This document shows, piece by piece, positions 7,332 to 14,442 of a stretch of DNA of 16,560 nt. The stretch is from Bacilli bacterium. Its GTDB lineage: Bacteria > Bacillota_I > Bacilli_A > RF39 > UBA660. Below the pieces are notes generated by a model that was not told where the DNA came from, did no database searches, and was given only the letters and a program-made list of their open reading frames with translations. A program made the position numbers and the translations under genes. The stretch spans positions 1 to 16,560 of the forward strand of contig CAAGPL010000085.1 of the NCBI GenBank assembly GCA_900771805.1, given 5' to 3'. Every line of letters begins with the position of its first letter. Position 1 is the first letter of the stretch.

Positions 7332-7351
7332 ACTTTTTTTAGTTTAGCTTT
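7312..7351 (-). terminator. Intrinsic terminator of the prepilin gene
   Basis: The minus-strand arms AAAGCTAAACT (7341-7351) and AGTTTGGCTTT (7324-7334) form an 11-bp stem with one U-G wobble and a six-A loop. A T-rich run follows to about 7312. The ascending arm overlaps the prepilin stop codon, so termination sits directly at the gene's end. Confidence 0.88.
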
Positions 7352-7733
7352 ATTTACATGAATTTTCATTAGGGAGTGTACCAATACTTTCTAAACCTTC
7401 ACAATTAATATAAGCTTCAAACATATTGTTATTTTTCTTGTTAACAATTAAATAAGCTTTACATGTATCATTAGATTTAGCAGGGTTTTTAACTTCTGAC
7501 TTTAAATAACCATTTTTCTTTAACCAAGTAGCACTATAACAAGCGTTATTTTCTTTTTTATTTAAATAAACATCCGCTCCTAAATTTTTTATAGTGCTAT
7601 ATAAACTTTCTACTTCTTTTTGATTGGCTTTCTTTTTTATATTTATAACCAAAGATGATACAATAGTCATTATTAAACCTAATACAACTATTACTGCTAA
7701 TAACTCAACTAATGTAAATCCATTTTTTTTCAT
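7350..7733 (-). CDS. Type IV prepilin-like protein (pseudopilin)
   Basis: A 127-residue protein with a class III prepilin signal: MKKNG followed by FTLVELLAVIVVLGLIMTIV. Cleavage after Gly5 would leave N-terminal Phe with the required Glu at position 5 of the mature form (Glu10 here). The hydrophobic helix spans about 6-30 and the soluble remainder is only about 95 residues. Four cysteines (65, 91, 111, 126) could make two disulfides. It resembles ComGC/GspG-like minor pilins in size, but no other pilus, ATPase or prepilin peptidase gene is nearby. It starts two bases after the stop of the dehydrogenase gene, with a weak AAGGGA box inside that gene, so it depends on that transcript, and it is followed by its own terminator. 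Whether it acts in competence, adhesion or something else cannot be told. Confidence 0.85.
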   Translation of the reverse strand: MKKNGFTLVELLAVIVVLGLIMTIVSSLVINIKKKANQKEVESLYSTIKNLGADVYLNKKENNACYSATWLKKNGYLKSEVKNPAKSNDTCKAYLIVNKKNNNMFEAYINCEGLESIGTLPNENSCK

Positions 7734-7735
7734 AA

Positions 7736-8482
7736 TTATTTTCCCTTTCTTTTTTGTATTCTATAATCAACTTTTAACTGAAGTTTAAGTGAAGAAATCT
7801 TACAGGCCATTTTAGCTAATTTATTAGTAAAACCTGGTATTATAACAAGTTTATTTTTAAACATCTTATTAATTGCATAACTTGTTACATAATCACTTGA
7901 TAAACCTTTTATCGAAAAATTAACTTCTGCTATATTGTTAAAATTTGTATTAACTGGCCCAGGACATAAAACAGATATTTTAACATTAGATTTAATACGT
8001 CTTAATTCCTCAAAAATAGCCGTTGTAAGAGAATAAACATAAGATTTAGTAGAATAATATGTTGACATTAAAGGGCCTGGTAGAAAGGCTGCTGTTGATG
8101 CCACGTTAAGAATTCTACCTTCATCTTTCTTTATCATTTCCTGCAAGTATAATTTAGTTAAAATGTGTACTGCATTGATATTCAAATCTATCATATTAAG
8201 TTCTTTATCCAAACTAGTTTTACTAAATTCACCAAACAATCCATAACCAGCATTGTTTATTAATAAATCAATATTTTTATGTTTATTAAATAGCTTAATA
8301 CAATTTTCTTTACTTGATAAATCAAGTATTTCTATTTGTACTTTTGACTTTACATTATTAGCTACCTTCTCAAGTTCTTTTTTATTTCTTGAAACTAAAA
8401 TAAGGTCATACCCCATATTGCTTAATTTAACTGCAAAATCTTTTCCAAGACCACTTGATGCTCCTGTAATTAATGCTTTCAT
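7736..8482 (-). CDS. Short-chain dehydrogenase/reductase (SDR family)
   Basis: A 248-residue classical SDR: a cytosolic NAD(P)-dependent oxidoreductase with a Rossmann fold. The cofactor motif is TGASSGLG (6-13), Asp54 lies in the ILDLS segment, NNAG is at 76-79, and the catalytic Ser129, Tyr142 and Lys146 (YYSTK) are all present with normal spacing. Arg32 after the second strand (VSRN) suggests NADP preference, by analogy with other SDRs. The C-terminus is Lys/Arg-rich. The start has GGTGAT upstream. It has its own promoter and is followed two bases later by the prepilin gene. Gene and pair interrupt the usual rplQ-ecfA1 junction. The substrate cannot be predicted. Confidence 0.9.
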   Translation of the reverse strand: MKALITGASSGLGKDFAVKLSNMGYDLILVSRNKKELEKVANNVKSKVQIEILDLSSKENCIKLFNKHKNIDLLINNAGYGLFGEFSKTSLDKELNMIDLNINAVHILTKLYLQEMIKKDEGRILNVASTAAFLPGPLMSTYYSTKSYVYSLTTAIFEELRRIKSNVKISVLCPGPVNTNFNNIAEVNFSIKGLSSDYVTSYAINKMFKNKLVIIPGFTNKLAKMACKISSLKLQLKVDYRIQKRKGK

Positions 8483-8499
8483 ATATCATCACCAAAATT

Positions 8500-8529
8500 A
8501 TTATAACACGATTTATATATAAAAAACAA
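8500..8529 (-). promoter_or_regulatory. Promoter of the SDR-prepilin pair
   Basis: A perfect -10 TATAAT (8500-8505) with TTGTTT (8524-8529) 18 bases upstream. The -35 hexamer sits in the 3' arm of the rplQ terminator. The start site would be near 8493, about ten bases before the start codon. Confidence 0.6.
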
Positions 8530-8549
8530 ACCTCAATGGGTTTGTTTTT
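8518..8549 (-). terminator. Terminator of the spc/alpha ribosomal operon
   Basis: A perfect 11-bp stem: minus-strand AAAAACAAACC (8539-8549) with GGTTTGTTTTT (8522-8532), loop CATTGA, followed by T-rich sequence. It begins eight bases past the rplQ stop and closes the ribosomal gene run. Confidence 0.9.
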
Positions 8550-8556
8550 GTTTTTA

Positions 8557-8901
8557 TTAATCTACTAATTTTAAGACAACCATTAAAGCATCGTCGCCTT
8601 TTCTTTCTGTTAATTTTAAGATTCTTGTATATCCACCATTTCTATTTTCATAACGTTTTGCTAAGTCATCAAATACCTTTTTAACAGCTTCATTATCGTT
8701 ATTTAAGAAAGCAAGTGCATTACGTCTTGATATTAAACTACCATTTTTACCATAAGTAACCATTTTATCAAAACATTTACGTACTTCTTTAGCACGTGTT
8801 TCTGTGGTTGTTATACTCTCATTTTTAATTAGGTCTTTTGTTAAGTTAGAAAGCATAGCTCTTCTATGTTTATTTGTACGTCCTAATTTTCTATAAGCCA
8901 T
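8557..8901 (-). CDS. rplQ: 50S ribosomal protein L17
   Basis: A 114-residue bL17, a large-subunit protein near the peptide exit. The N-terminus MAYRKLGRTNKHRRAML and the segment SITTTETRAKEVR are diagnostic, and the C-terminus GGYTRILKL...VVLKLVD is complete. This is the compact bacterial form. It is the last gene of the alpha operon, 20 bases after rpoA, with AAGGAGG before the ATG, and is followed at once by a strong terminator. Confidence 0.97.
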   Translation of the reverse strand: MAYRKLGRTNKHRRAMLSNLTKDLIKNESITTTETRAKEVRKCFDKMVTYGKNGSLISRRNALAFLNNDNEAVKKVFDDLAKRYENRNGGYTRILKLTERKGDDALMVVLKLVD

Positions 8902-8921
8902 TTTATTTCCTCCTTATTTTT

Positions 8922-9872
8922 TTACTCTTCGTTTCTAAATGAAAATCCCATTTCCTTTACTTTATCAATTACTTCTTTTAATGATTTTTTACCTAAATTA
9001 CGAATCTTCATCATTTCATTTTCACTCTTTTGAGTTAAATCTTGTAATGTATTTATATTAGCTCTCTTTAAGCAATTATATGCTCTAACTGAGAATTCTA
9101 ACTCATCTATAGACATTTCTAATGCTTTAGTTTTAGAATCATCAACATTTTGTTTCATAAGTCCTGTTGCATCAGCAATTTCATCTATCTTAGTTAAAAT
9201 TTCAAAGTGTTCTATTATTATTCTAGATGCTAGTGCAATAGCTTCTTCTGGTTTCATTGAACCATTAGTCCAAATTTCCATAGTTAATTTATCATAAGTA
9301 TCATCTTGCCCTACACGAGCTGCCTCAACTTCATAATTTACTCTTTCAATTGGAGAAAAATTTGAATCCATTGCAATTGTATTTAATTTAACATCACCTA
9401 ATAATTTCTTATTAGCCTCTGCTCTAACATATCCACGACCATTTGAAACAGTCATTTCCATGTTTAACTTTCCACCTTTAACTAACGTAGCAATCTCTTG
9501 TTCTGGGTTTATAATTTCAATATCAGCATCTTTTTCAATATCAGCTGCTGTTACAGTTCCTTCTTTATTAACATTTAATTTAATAATTTTAGGTTCATTA
9601 GTATGATTTTTAACAACCACACTTTTTAAATTCAATATAATTTGTGTTACATCTTCAATTACTCCATCAATAGTTTGGAATTCATGAAGAACACCATCAA
9701 TGTGAACGCTTGTTATAGCGTCACCAGGTAATGATGATAACATTACCCTTCTAAGTGCATTACCTAAAGTTGTACCGAAACCTCTTTCTAAAGGTTCAAT
9801 TTCAAATTTTCCATAGTTTCTATCTTCTACATACTCAGAAACTTTAAATTGTGGTTTTTCGAATTTTATCAA
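8922..9872 (-). CDS. rpoA: DNA-directed RNA polymerase subunit alpha
   Basis: A 316-residue alpha subunit that dimerises to nucleate core polymerase. The N-terminal assembly domain (about 1-230) carries the hallmark ERGFGTTLGNALRRVMLSSLPG region (29-50) and the ...SPIERVNYEVE insert (173-183). A short linker leads to the C-terminal domain (about 252-316). That domain keeps the DNA-binding Arg263 (SVRAYNCLKR) and the helix-hairpin-helix RNLGKKSLKE (291-300). It should therefore contact A-rich UP elements such as the array ahead of the rRNA promoter in this window. It lies 23 bases after rpsK and is co-transcribed with rplQ. Length and domain order are normal. Confidence 0.98.
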   Translation of the reverse strand: MIKFEKPQFKVSEYVEDRNYGKFEIEPLERGFGTTLGNALRRVMLSSLPGDAITSVHIDGVLHEFQTIDGVIEDVTQIILNLKSVVVKNHTNEPKIIKLNVNKEGTVTAADIEKDADIEIINPEQEIATLVKGGKLNMEMTVSNGRGYVRAEANKKLLGDVKLNTIAMDSNFSPIERVNYEVEAARVGQDDTYDKLTMEIWTNGSMKPEEAIALASRIIIEHFEILTKIDEIADATGLMKQNVDDSKTKALEMSIDELEFSVRAYNCLKRANINTLQDLTQKSENEMMKIRNLGKKSLKEVIDKVKEMGFSFRNEE

Positions 9873-9895
9873 TTAAAATCACTCCCTTTTTTAAA

Positions 9896-10279
9896 TTATC
9901 CACGTGGACGTTTTGGTGGACGACAACCATTATGAGGTACTGGTGTTACGTCTGTGATTGAAAGAATCTCAAGACCTGCAGTTTGTAATGAACGAATTGC
10001 AGTTTCTCTTCCTGATCCTAAACCTTTTACAAAAACATCTACTTTTCTCATTCCAGAATCATATGCTGCTTTACCAGCTGCTTCAGCACTCATACCAGCA
10101 GCGAATGGAGTTTTCTTTTTACTTCCTTTGAAACCTGAAGTTCCACTTGTTGCCCATGATACAACATTACCTTCTTTATCAGTAATTGTTACAATTGTAT
10201 TATTAAATGTTGAATGAATATGAGCTTGTCCTTCAGGGATATTCTTCTTAACCTTACGTTTTCTTGCTTTGTAAGCCAT
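9896..10279 (-). CDS. rpsK: 30S ribosomal protein S11
   Basis: A 127-residue uS11, part of the 30S platform that contacts the Shine-Dalgarno/anti-SD region. GQAHIHSTFNNTIVTITD (residues 17-34), SWATSGTSGFKGSKK and the C-terminal PVPHNGCRPPKRPRG are highly conserved and complete. The basic N-terminal extension is typical. It is in the standard alpha-operon order, 19 bases after rpsM, with a GGAGGG box. Confidence 0.98.
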   Translation of the reverse strand: MAYKARKRKVKKNIPEGQAHIHSTFNNTIVTITDKEGNVVSWATSGTSGFKGSKKKTPFAAGMSAEAAGKAAYDSGMRKVDVFVKGLGSGRETAIRSLQTAGLEILSITDVTPVPHNGCRPPKRPRG

Positions 10280-10298
10280 TATTTACCCTCCTTTTTTC

Positions 10299-10661
10299 CT
10301 ACTTTTTCTTGTTTGCTACAGTCTTACCACGACCCTTACGAGTTCTCGCATTACTTCTTGTAGATTGTCCTCTTACAGGTAAACCCTTACGATGACGAAT
10401 TCCTTGGTAAGAACCTATTTCCATCTTTGTTTTAATATTCATTGAAACTTCTCTTCTTAAATCACCTTCAAGTAAGTGATTATCTAATTCTTTACGAATT
10501 TTAGAAATTTCTTCATCTGTTAAATCATTAGCCTTAGTATCAAGATTAATGTTTAACTTTGTTAAAATATCTCTTGATAATCTTCTACCAATACCATGAA
10601 TATAAGTTAATGCTATTTCTATTCTTTTATTTGGTAGATCAACGTTTTTTATACGTGCCAT
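10299..10661 (-). CDS. rpsM: 30S ribosomal protein S13
   Basis: A 120-residue uS13 of the 30S head, which contacts the P-site tRNA and L5. The helix-turn-helix start ARIKNVDLPNKR, the YIHGIGRRLS motif (20-29) and the basic C-terminal tail (GQSTRSNARTRKGRGK) are present. It follows rpmJ by 18 bases, with an AGGAGG box. The stop is TAG, one of three in the window. Confidence 0.98.
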   Translation of the reverse strand: MARIKNVDLPNKRIEIALTYIHGIGRRLSRDILTKLNINLDTKANDLTDEEISKIRKELDNHLLEGDLRREVSMNIKTKMEIGSYQGIRHRKGLPVRGQSTRSNARTRKGRGKTVANKKK

Positions 10662-10679
10662 TTACTCTTGCACCTCCTA

Positions 10680-10793
10680 TTATCCTTGTCTTTGTTTATG
10701 TTTTGGGTTTTCACAGATAACCATTACTTTCCCATTTCTCTTGATAATTTTACATTTATCACATATTTTCTTTACTGATGGTCTAACTTTCAT
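10680..10793 (-). CDS. rpmJ: 50S ribosomal protein L36
   Basis: A 37-residue bL36, too short for default gene finding but unambiguous: it begins MKVRPSVKKICDKC and ends NPKHKQRQG. Cys11, Cys14, Cys27 and His32 form the zinc site, so this is the zinc-binding (C+) form. The start has TAGGAGG upstream and it sits in the standard position between infA (14 bases before) and rpsM (18 bases after). The stop codon is TAA. Confidence 0.97.
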   Translation of the reverse strand: MKVRPSVKKICDKCKIIKRNGKVMVICENPKHKQRQG

Positions 10794-10807
10794 ATTATTT
10801 CCTCCTA

Positions 10808-11023
10808 TTACTTTCTATAGGTTATACGCCCACGTGTTAAATCATAAGGCGATATTTCCATGACTACCGTATCACCTGGTAAGATACGAATTTTATTCAT
10901 TCGCATTTTACCAGAAACGCGGGCTTCTACGGTATATCCGTTTTCTAATTTGACTTTGAAATCTCCACCTTTAAGAAGCTCAATTACTTTTCCTTCAACT
11001 TCTATTACATCTTCCTTAGCCAC
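10808..11023 (-). CDS. infA: Translation initiation factor IF-1
   Basis: A 71-residue OB-fold protein that binds the 30S A site during initiation and works with IF-2 and IF-3. MAKEDVIEVEGKVIELL, the KVKLENGYTVEARVSGKMR core and RILPGDTVVMEISPYDLTRGRI are all typical; the family norm is 71-73 residues. The start codon is GTG, with a GGGAGAG box about eight bases upstream; no nearby ATG is in frame. It is the first gene after a 138-base gap that carries a strong promoter, so infA probably heads a separately transcribed alpha operon. The gene usually found upstream, map, is absent. Confidence 0.97.
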   Translation of the reverse strand: MAKEDVIEVEGKVIELLKGGDFKVKLENGYTVEARVSGKMRMNKIRILPGDTVVMEISPYDLTRGRITYRK

Positions 11024-11122
11024 TTAAATCACTCTCCCGTTAATATCTGATAACCTTTCGGTTTAATATATTTGATATATACTATCACCTTTTATAAACA
11101 TAAAGTAATTAACTTAATACTT

Positions 11123-11150
11123 ATTATATTCTTTTTTATTAAGCCGTCAA
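11123..11150 (-). promoter_or_regulatory. Internal promoter for infA and the alpha operon
   Basis: TTGACG (11145-11150), a 16-base spacer and a perfect TATAAT (11123-11128): one of the best promoters in the window. The start site near 11116 gives a leader of about 93 bases before the infA GTG. The leader contains a small hairpin, AACC-GAAA-GGTT on the minus strand (11052-11063), with a GNRA-type loop, about 20 bases before the ribosome binding site. I see no terminator between adk and infA, so read-through from the spc operon probably also occurs. Confidence 0.75.
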
Positions 11151-11161
11151 GATAAATTACT

Positions 11162-11818
11162 TTAGTTATCTTCTAATATTTTTAAAGCCTCATTAAAAGT
11201 TTCATATTTACTTTCATGTGCTTTTATTATTTTTAATACCCCTTTATTCTTATAATAATCATAAAGTGGCATTGTCTTTTCTAAATATTCATCAAACCTT
11301 TTAATAAATGTTTCTTCACTATCATCTTGTCTTTGTGATAAAGTAACATTACAATTGTCACAAAAACCATCTTTTAAAGGCTTCATTTCCTTTGAATATT
11401 TATTATATATTTTTCCACATTTAGGACATGTAAGTCTTGAGCAAGCTCTTTTCATAGCCATTTCTTTATCAATATCTATATATATTACAATACCTAAATC
11501 TTTATTTTCTCTTTTTAATAATTCATCATATTTTTGTGCTTGAACTAAAGTTCTTGGAAAACCATCTAATATGTAACCATTTTCACAATCTTTTTTTGCT
11601 ATTCTATTAGAAATAAGTTTTATAATTACATCATCAGAAACAAACTTTCCTTCTTTCATTAAGCTTTCTGCTTGCATACCAATTTCAGTTTTATTTTTTA
11701 TTTCCTCTCTTAGCAAATCACCTGTTGATATATGACTATAGCCATATTTTTTTATTAACATTTCAGATAGTGTTCCTTTTCCTGCAGCCGGTGGTGCTAA
11801 AAATATAATGTTCTTCAT
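11162..11818 (-). CDS. adk: Adenylate kinase with zinc-type lid and unusual P-loop
   Basis: A 218-residue cytosolic enzyme interconverting AMP + ATP and 2 ADP. The NMP-binding STGDLLR (31-37), the core DGFPRT (85-90) and the LID region are typical. Cys131, Cys134, Cys153 and Cys156 form the structural zinc site usual in Gram-positive Adk. The P-loop is altered: residues 8-16 read APPAAGKGT where most family members have GxPGAGKGT, so two glycines are replaced by Ala; Lys14 is kept, and Leu17 replaces the common Gln. The start overlaps the secY stop by one base (TAATG). Length is normal. The lid and NMP motifs favour Adk over other NMP kinases, and secY-adk synteny supports this. Confidence 0.95.
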   Translation of the reverse strand: MKNIIFLAPPAAGKGTLSEMLIKKYGYSHISTGDLLREEIKNKTEIGMQAESLMKEGKFVSDDVIIKLISNRIAKKDCENGYILDGFPRTLVQAQKYDELLKRENKDLGIVIYIDIDKEMAMKRACSRLTCPKCGKIYNKYSKEMKPLKDGFCDNCNVTLSQRQDDSEETFIKRFDEYLEKTMPLYDYYKNKGVLKIIKAHESKYETFNEALKILEDN

Positions 11819-13089
11819 TACCTTCTGTATCCCCTTTCATACTTTCTAGCTGATAAAGTATTTTCTATTTGATTATAAGTTTCAAGTGCAACTCCAACAA
11901 CTATTAATAAACCAGTTCCCCCAACAGTAACACTAGTTGGTAAACTACTTATATTAGATACAATTATTGGTAAACCAGCAATTATAACTAAGAATAATGC
12001 CCCTAAGAACGTTGTTTTTGATAAAACACTACCAATATATTTTTGTGTTTCTTTTCCAGGCCTAATTCCGGGTATATAACCACCTTGTTTATTTAGGTTT
12101 TCAGCTAATTCTTTTGGCTTTAAACCTGTTGCCATAAACGTATATAAATATGAAAATAATATTATTAAGACTACATATAGTATGAAACCTGTTACAGTAG
12201 TATAATTAATATATTTATTTATAAAAAGTGAAAAATTATCATTTTTTATAAATGCTGCTATAAGCGATGGTATTGAAATTAAACTAGAAGCAAAAATTAC
12301 TGGCATAACTCCCGCTGAATCTAGCTTAAATGGTATGTAAGTTTGTTTTGCACCATACGCTGTTTGAGTACGATTTGAATATTGTATTGGAACCCTTCTT
12401 TCCGATTTTTCTATGAAAACAACTCCAACTATTATTCCAACATATAAAACTAAGAATAATATAAACTTAGTAATACCAAGTGCTATCTCTTGAGTTGTTG
12501 TTCCAACTACAAACGATCCAAAAGCATCATTAATCATTGCCGGTGTACTTATTAAGATACCAGCCATAATTAACATTGAAATTCCATTTCCAACACCCTT
12601 TCTTGTTATTTGATCTCCCAACCATAATAAGAAACAAGTGCCAGCAGTTAAGATAACTGAAACTCTTAAGTATTCAATTGTAGTTGCACCATCTCCAAGG
12701 AATGAAAATGACATTACAAGTCCTTGGAAAAATGCTAATATAATTCCTAAGTATCTAGTTATCTTATTTAACTTAACTCTTCCTGTATGTCCCTCTTTTG
12801 CTAAATTTGAAAAATAAGGGATTATATCCATTTGAAGTAATTGCACTATAATAGATGCACTAATATAAGGCGTTACTCCAAGAGCGAATATAGAGAATTT
12901 CCTTAAAGACCCTCCGCCCATAACATTTAATAATTCTAAAAATCCTAATTCTTCAGTTATGTTTTGCGTACCAGGAACTCTAACGGATGTTCCAAGTTTA
13001 TAAATAAATAATATAAGAAGTGTAAATAATATCTTTTTTCTTACATCTTTATTTTTCTTAGCGAAAAGTTGTTTAATGCTTTTGAACAT
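11818..13089 (-). CDS. secY: Preprotein translocase subunit SecY
   Basis: A 423-residue integral membrane protein forming the Sec channel with SecE and SecG. The ten-helix pattern is evident, beginning near 18-35. Conserved blocks include SIFALGVTPYISASIIVQLL (about 65-84), the plug/pore region before it, the loop EKSERRVPIQYSNR (about 227-240), YIPFKLDSAGVMPVIFAS (about 250-268) and the late cytosolic GIRPGKET (about 344-351) that contacts SecA and ribosomes. It starts two bases after the rplO stop, with its GAGGTGAT box inside the rplO 3' end, and overlaps adk by one base, so translation of the set is coupled. Length is typical of Firmicutes. Confidence 0.98.
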   Translation of the reverse strand: MFKSIKQLFAKKNKDVRKKILFTLLILFIYKLGTSVRVPGTQNITEELGFLELLNVMGGGSLRKFSIFALGVTPYISASIIVQLLQMDIIPYFSNLAKEGHTGRVKLNKITRYLGIILAFFQGLVMSFSFLGDGATTIEYLRVSVILTAGTCFLLWLGDQITRKGVGNGISMLIMAGILISTPAMINDAFGSFVVGTTTQEIALGITKFILFLVLYVGIIVGVVFIEKSERRVPIQYSNRTQTAYGAKQTYIPFKLDSAGVMPVIFASSLISIPSLIAAFIKNDNFSLFINKYINYTTVTGFILYVVLIILFSYLYTFMATGLKPKELAENLNKQGGYIPGIRPGKETQKYIGSVLSKTTFLGALFLVIIAGLPIIVSNISSLPTSVTVGGTGLLIVVGVALETYNQIENTLSARKYERGYRR

Positions 13090-13090
13090 T

Positions 13091-13534
13091 TTAAATCACC
13101 TCAGCTTTTCCACCTTGAGCTTCTATTTTTTGTTTAGCTTCGTTAGAAAATTTATGAGCTCTAACTGTTAATTTTTTAGCTAAAGTGCCATTACCAAGTA
13201 CTTTAATTCCTGATAATTGTTTTTTAATAATACCCATTTCAAATAATAATTCTGGAGTTACTTCTGCACCATCTTCAAATCTATTTAAATCAGATACATT
13301 AATAACTGCATAGGTTTTTTTGAACATTGCATTAGAAAATCCACGTTTTGGAAGTCTTCTGTATAAAGGTAATTGTCCACCTTCAAAACCAATTCTAACT
13401 CCTCCACCACTTCTAGAGTTTTGTCCATTTTCACCTCTACCACTTGTTTTTCCAGTACCGCTACTAGAACCACGACCTAATCTTTTGATGTCCTTTTTAG
13501 AACCTTCGTTATATTTTAATTCATTTAACTTCAT
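13091..13534 (-). CDS. rplO: 50S ribosomal protein L15
   Basis: A 147-residue uL15, a late-assembling 50S protein. The Gly/Arg-rich N-terminus (RLGRGSSSGTGKTSGRG), the GFEGGQLPLYRRLPKRGF motif (about 49-66) and the C-terminal VRAHKFSNEAKQKIEAQGG are diagnostic. Its start overlaps the rpsE stop by one base (TAATG). In most bacteria rpmD (L30) separates these two genes; here there is no room for it. Confidence 0.97.
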   Translation of the reverse strand: MKLNELKYNEGSKKDIKRLGRGSSSGTGKTSGRGENGQNSRSGGGVRIGFEGGQLPLYRRLPKRGFSNAMFKKTYAVINVSDLNRFEDGAEVTPELLFEMGIIKKQLSGIKVLGNGTLAKKLTVRAHKFSNEAKQKIEAQGGKAEVI

Positions 13535-14043
13535 TATCCTAAAATCTCCTCTACAGATTTTCCTCTTAATTCAGCTATATGTTCAGCTGATTTTTGACTC
13601 TTTAAAGCTTCTATACAAGCTCTTGCGGTATTTATTTTTGTATTAGATCCAAGTGATTTTGAAATGATATCTTTAACACCAGCTAATTCTAGTATTGCAC
13701 GAACCGAACCACCAGCTATTATACCAGTACCAGCTTTAGCAGGTTTAATTAAAACCCTAGCAGCTCCTGATATACCAATAGCGTCATGAGAAACGGTTCT
13801 TTCTTCTACTAAATCAACTTTAATTATGTTATTTGTAGCATTTACAATTGCTTTTTTTATTGCATCTTGAACTTCATTTGCTTTACCAGTTCCAAGACCA
13901 ACTTTACCTTTTCCGTCACCTACAGCAACAGTTGCTGCAAAACGAAGACGGCGTCCACCTTTGGTAACCTTTGTAACACGATTTACAGAAATAACAGTTT
14001 CGTTATATTCTTTTTCGCGTGGTTTATTATTTCTTCTTTCCAC
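13534..14043 (-). CDS. rpsE: 30S ribosomal protein S5
   Basis: A 169-residue uS5, involved in decoding accuracy and mRNA entry. The S5 N-terminal double-stranded RNA-binding domain (VNRVTKVTKGGRRLRFAATV, about 21-40; GDGKGKVGLGTGKA) is followed by the C-terminal domain (RVLIKPAKAGTGIIAGGSVR). The start codon is GTG at 14043, with GGAGGG eight bases upstream; there is no better ATG. It follows rplR by 15 bases. Confidence 0.97.
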   Translation of the reverse strand: MERRNNKPREKEYNETVISVNRVTKVTKGGRRLRFAATVAVGDGKGKVGLGTGKANEVQDAIKKAIVNATNNIIKVDLVEERTVSHDAIGISGAARVLIKPAKAGTGIIAGGSVRAILELAGVKDIISKSLGSNTKINTARACIEALKSQKSAEHIAELRGKSVEEILG

Positions 14044-14058
14044 TTCGTTACCCTCCTT

Positions 14059-14421
14059 TTAGAATTCTAATCCATTTTCACGTGCAGCATCTGCTAATGC
14101 TTTTACACGACCATGATATAAGTATCCACCTCTGTCGAATACTACTTTACTAATTTTTGCTTTCTTTGCTTTCTTTGCAACCAAAGCTCCTACAAGCTTA
14201 CTTGCTTCTATGTTACCACCATTTTTAATATCTAAATCTTTATCTAATGATGAAGCACTTACTAAAGTAACACCATTTACATCATCAATGATTTGAGCTG
14301 ATATATTTTTTAAAGATCTAAATACACATAATCTTGGTAACTCACTAGTTCCACTAACTTTTGTTCTTATTCTAGCGTGTCTAGCCCTACGAGCTTCATT
14401 ACGTGATGTTTTTTTAATCAT
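14059..14421 (-). CDS. rplR: 50S ribosomal protein L18
   Basis: A 120-residue uL18, which binds 5S rRNA together with L5. The Arg-rich N-terminus (NEARRARHARIRTKVSGT), the LCVFRSLKNISAQIIDD segment (about 31-47) and the C-terminal VVFDRGGYLYHGRVKALADAAREN are typical and complete. It lies in the standard order between rplF and rpsE. Confidence 0.97.
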   Translation of the reverse strand: MIKKTSRNEARRARHARIRTKVSGTSELPRLCVFRSLKNISAQIIDDVNGVTLVSASSLDKDLDIKNGGNIEASKLVGALVAKKAKKAKISKVVFDRGGYLYHGRVKALADAARENGLEF

Positions 14422-14442
14422 TGTAATAATCTCCCTTTCCTA

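Noticed and set aside
13285..13473. Second minus-strand frame inside rplO
   Set aside because: It is a +1-type shadow of the Gly/Arg-rich start of L15; the rplO frame is complete and conserved.
13320..13646. Proline-rich plus-strand frame antisense to rplO and rpsE
   Set aside because: It is the complement of Gly-rich ribosomal protein codons, with no ribosome binding site.
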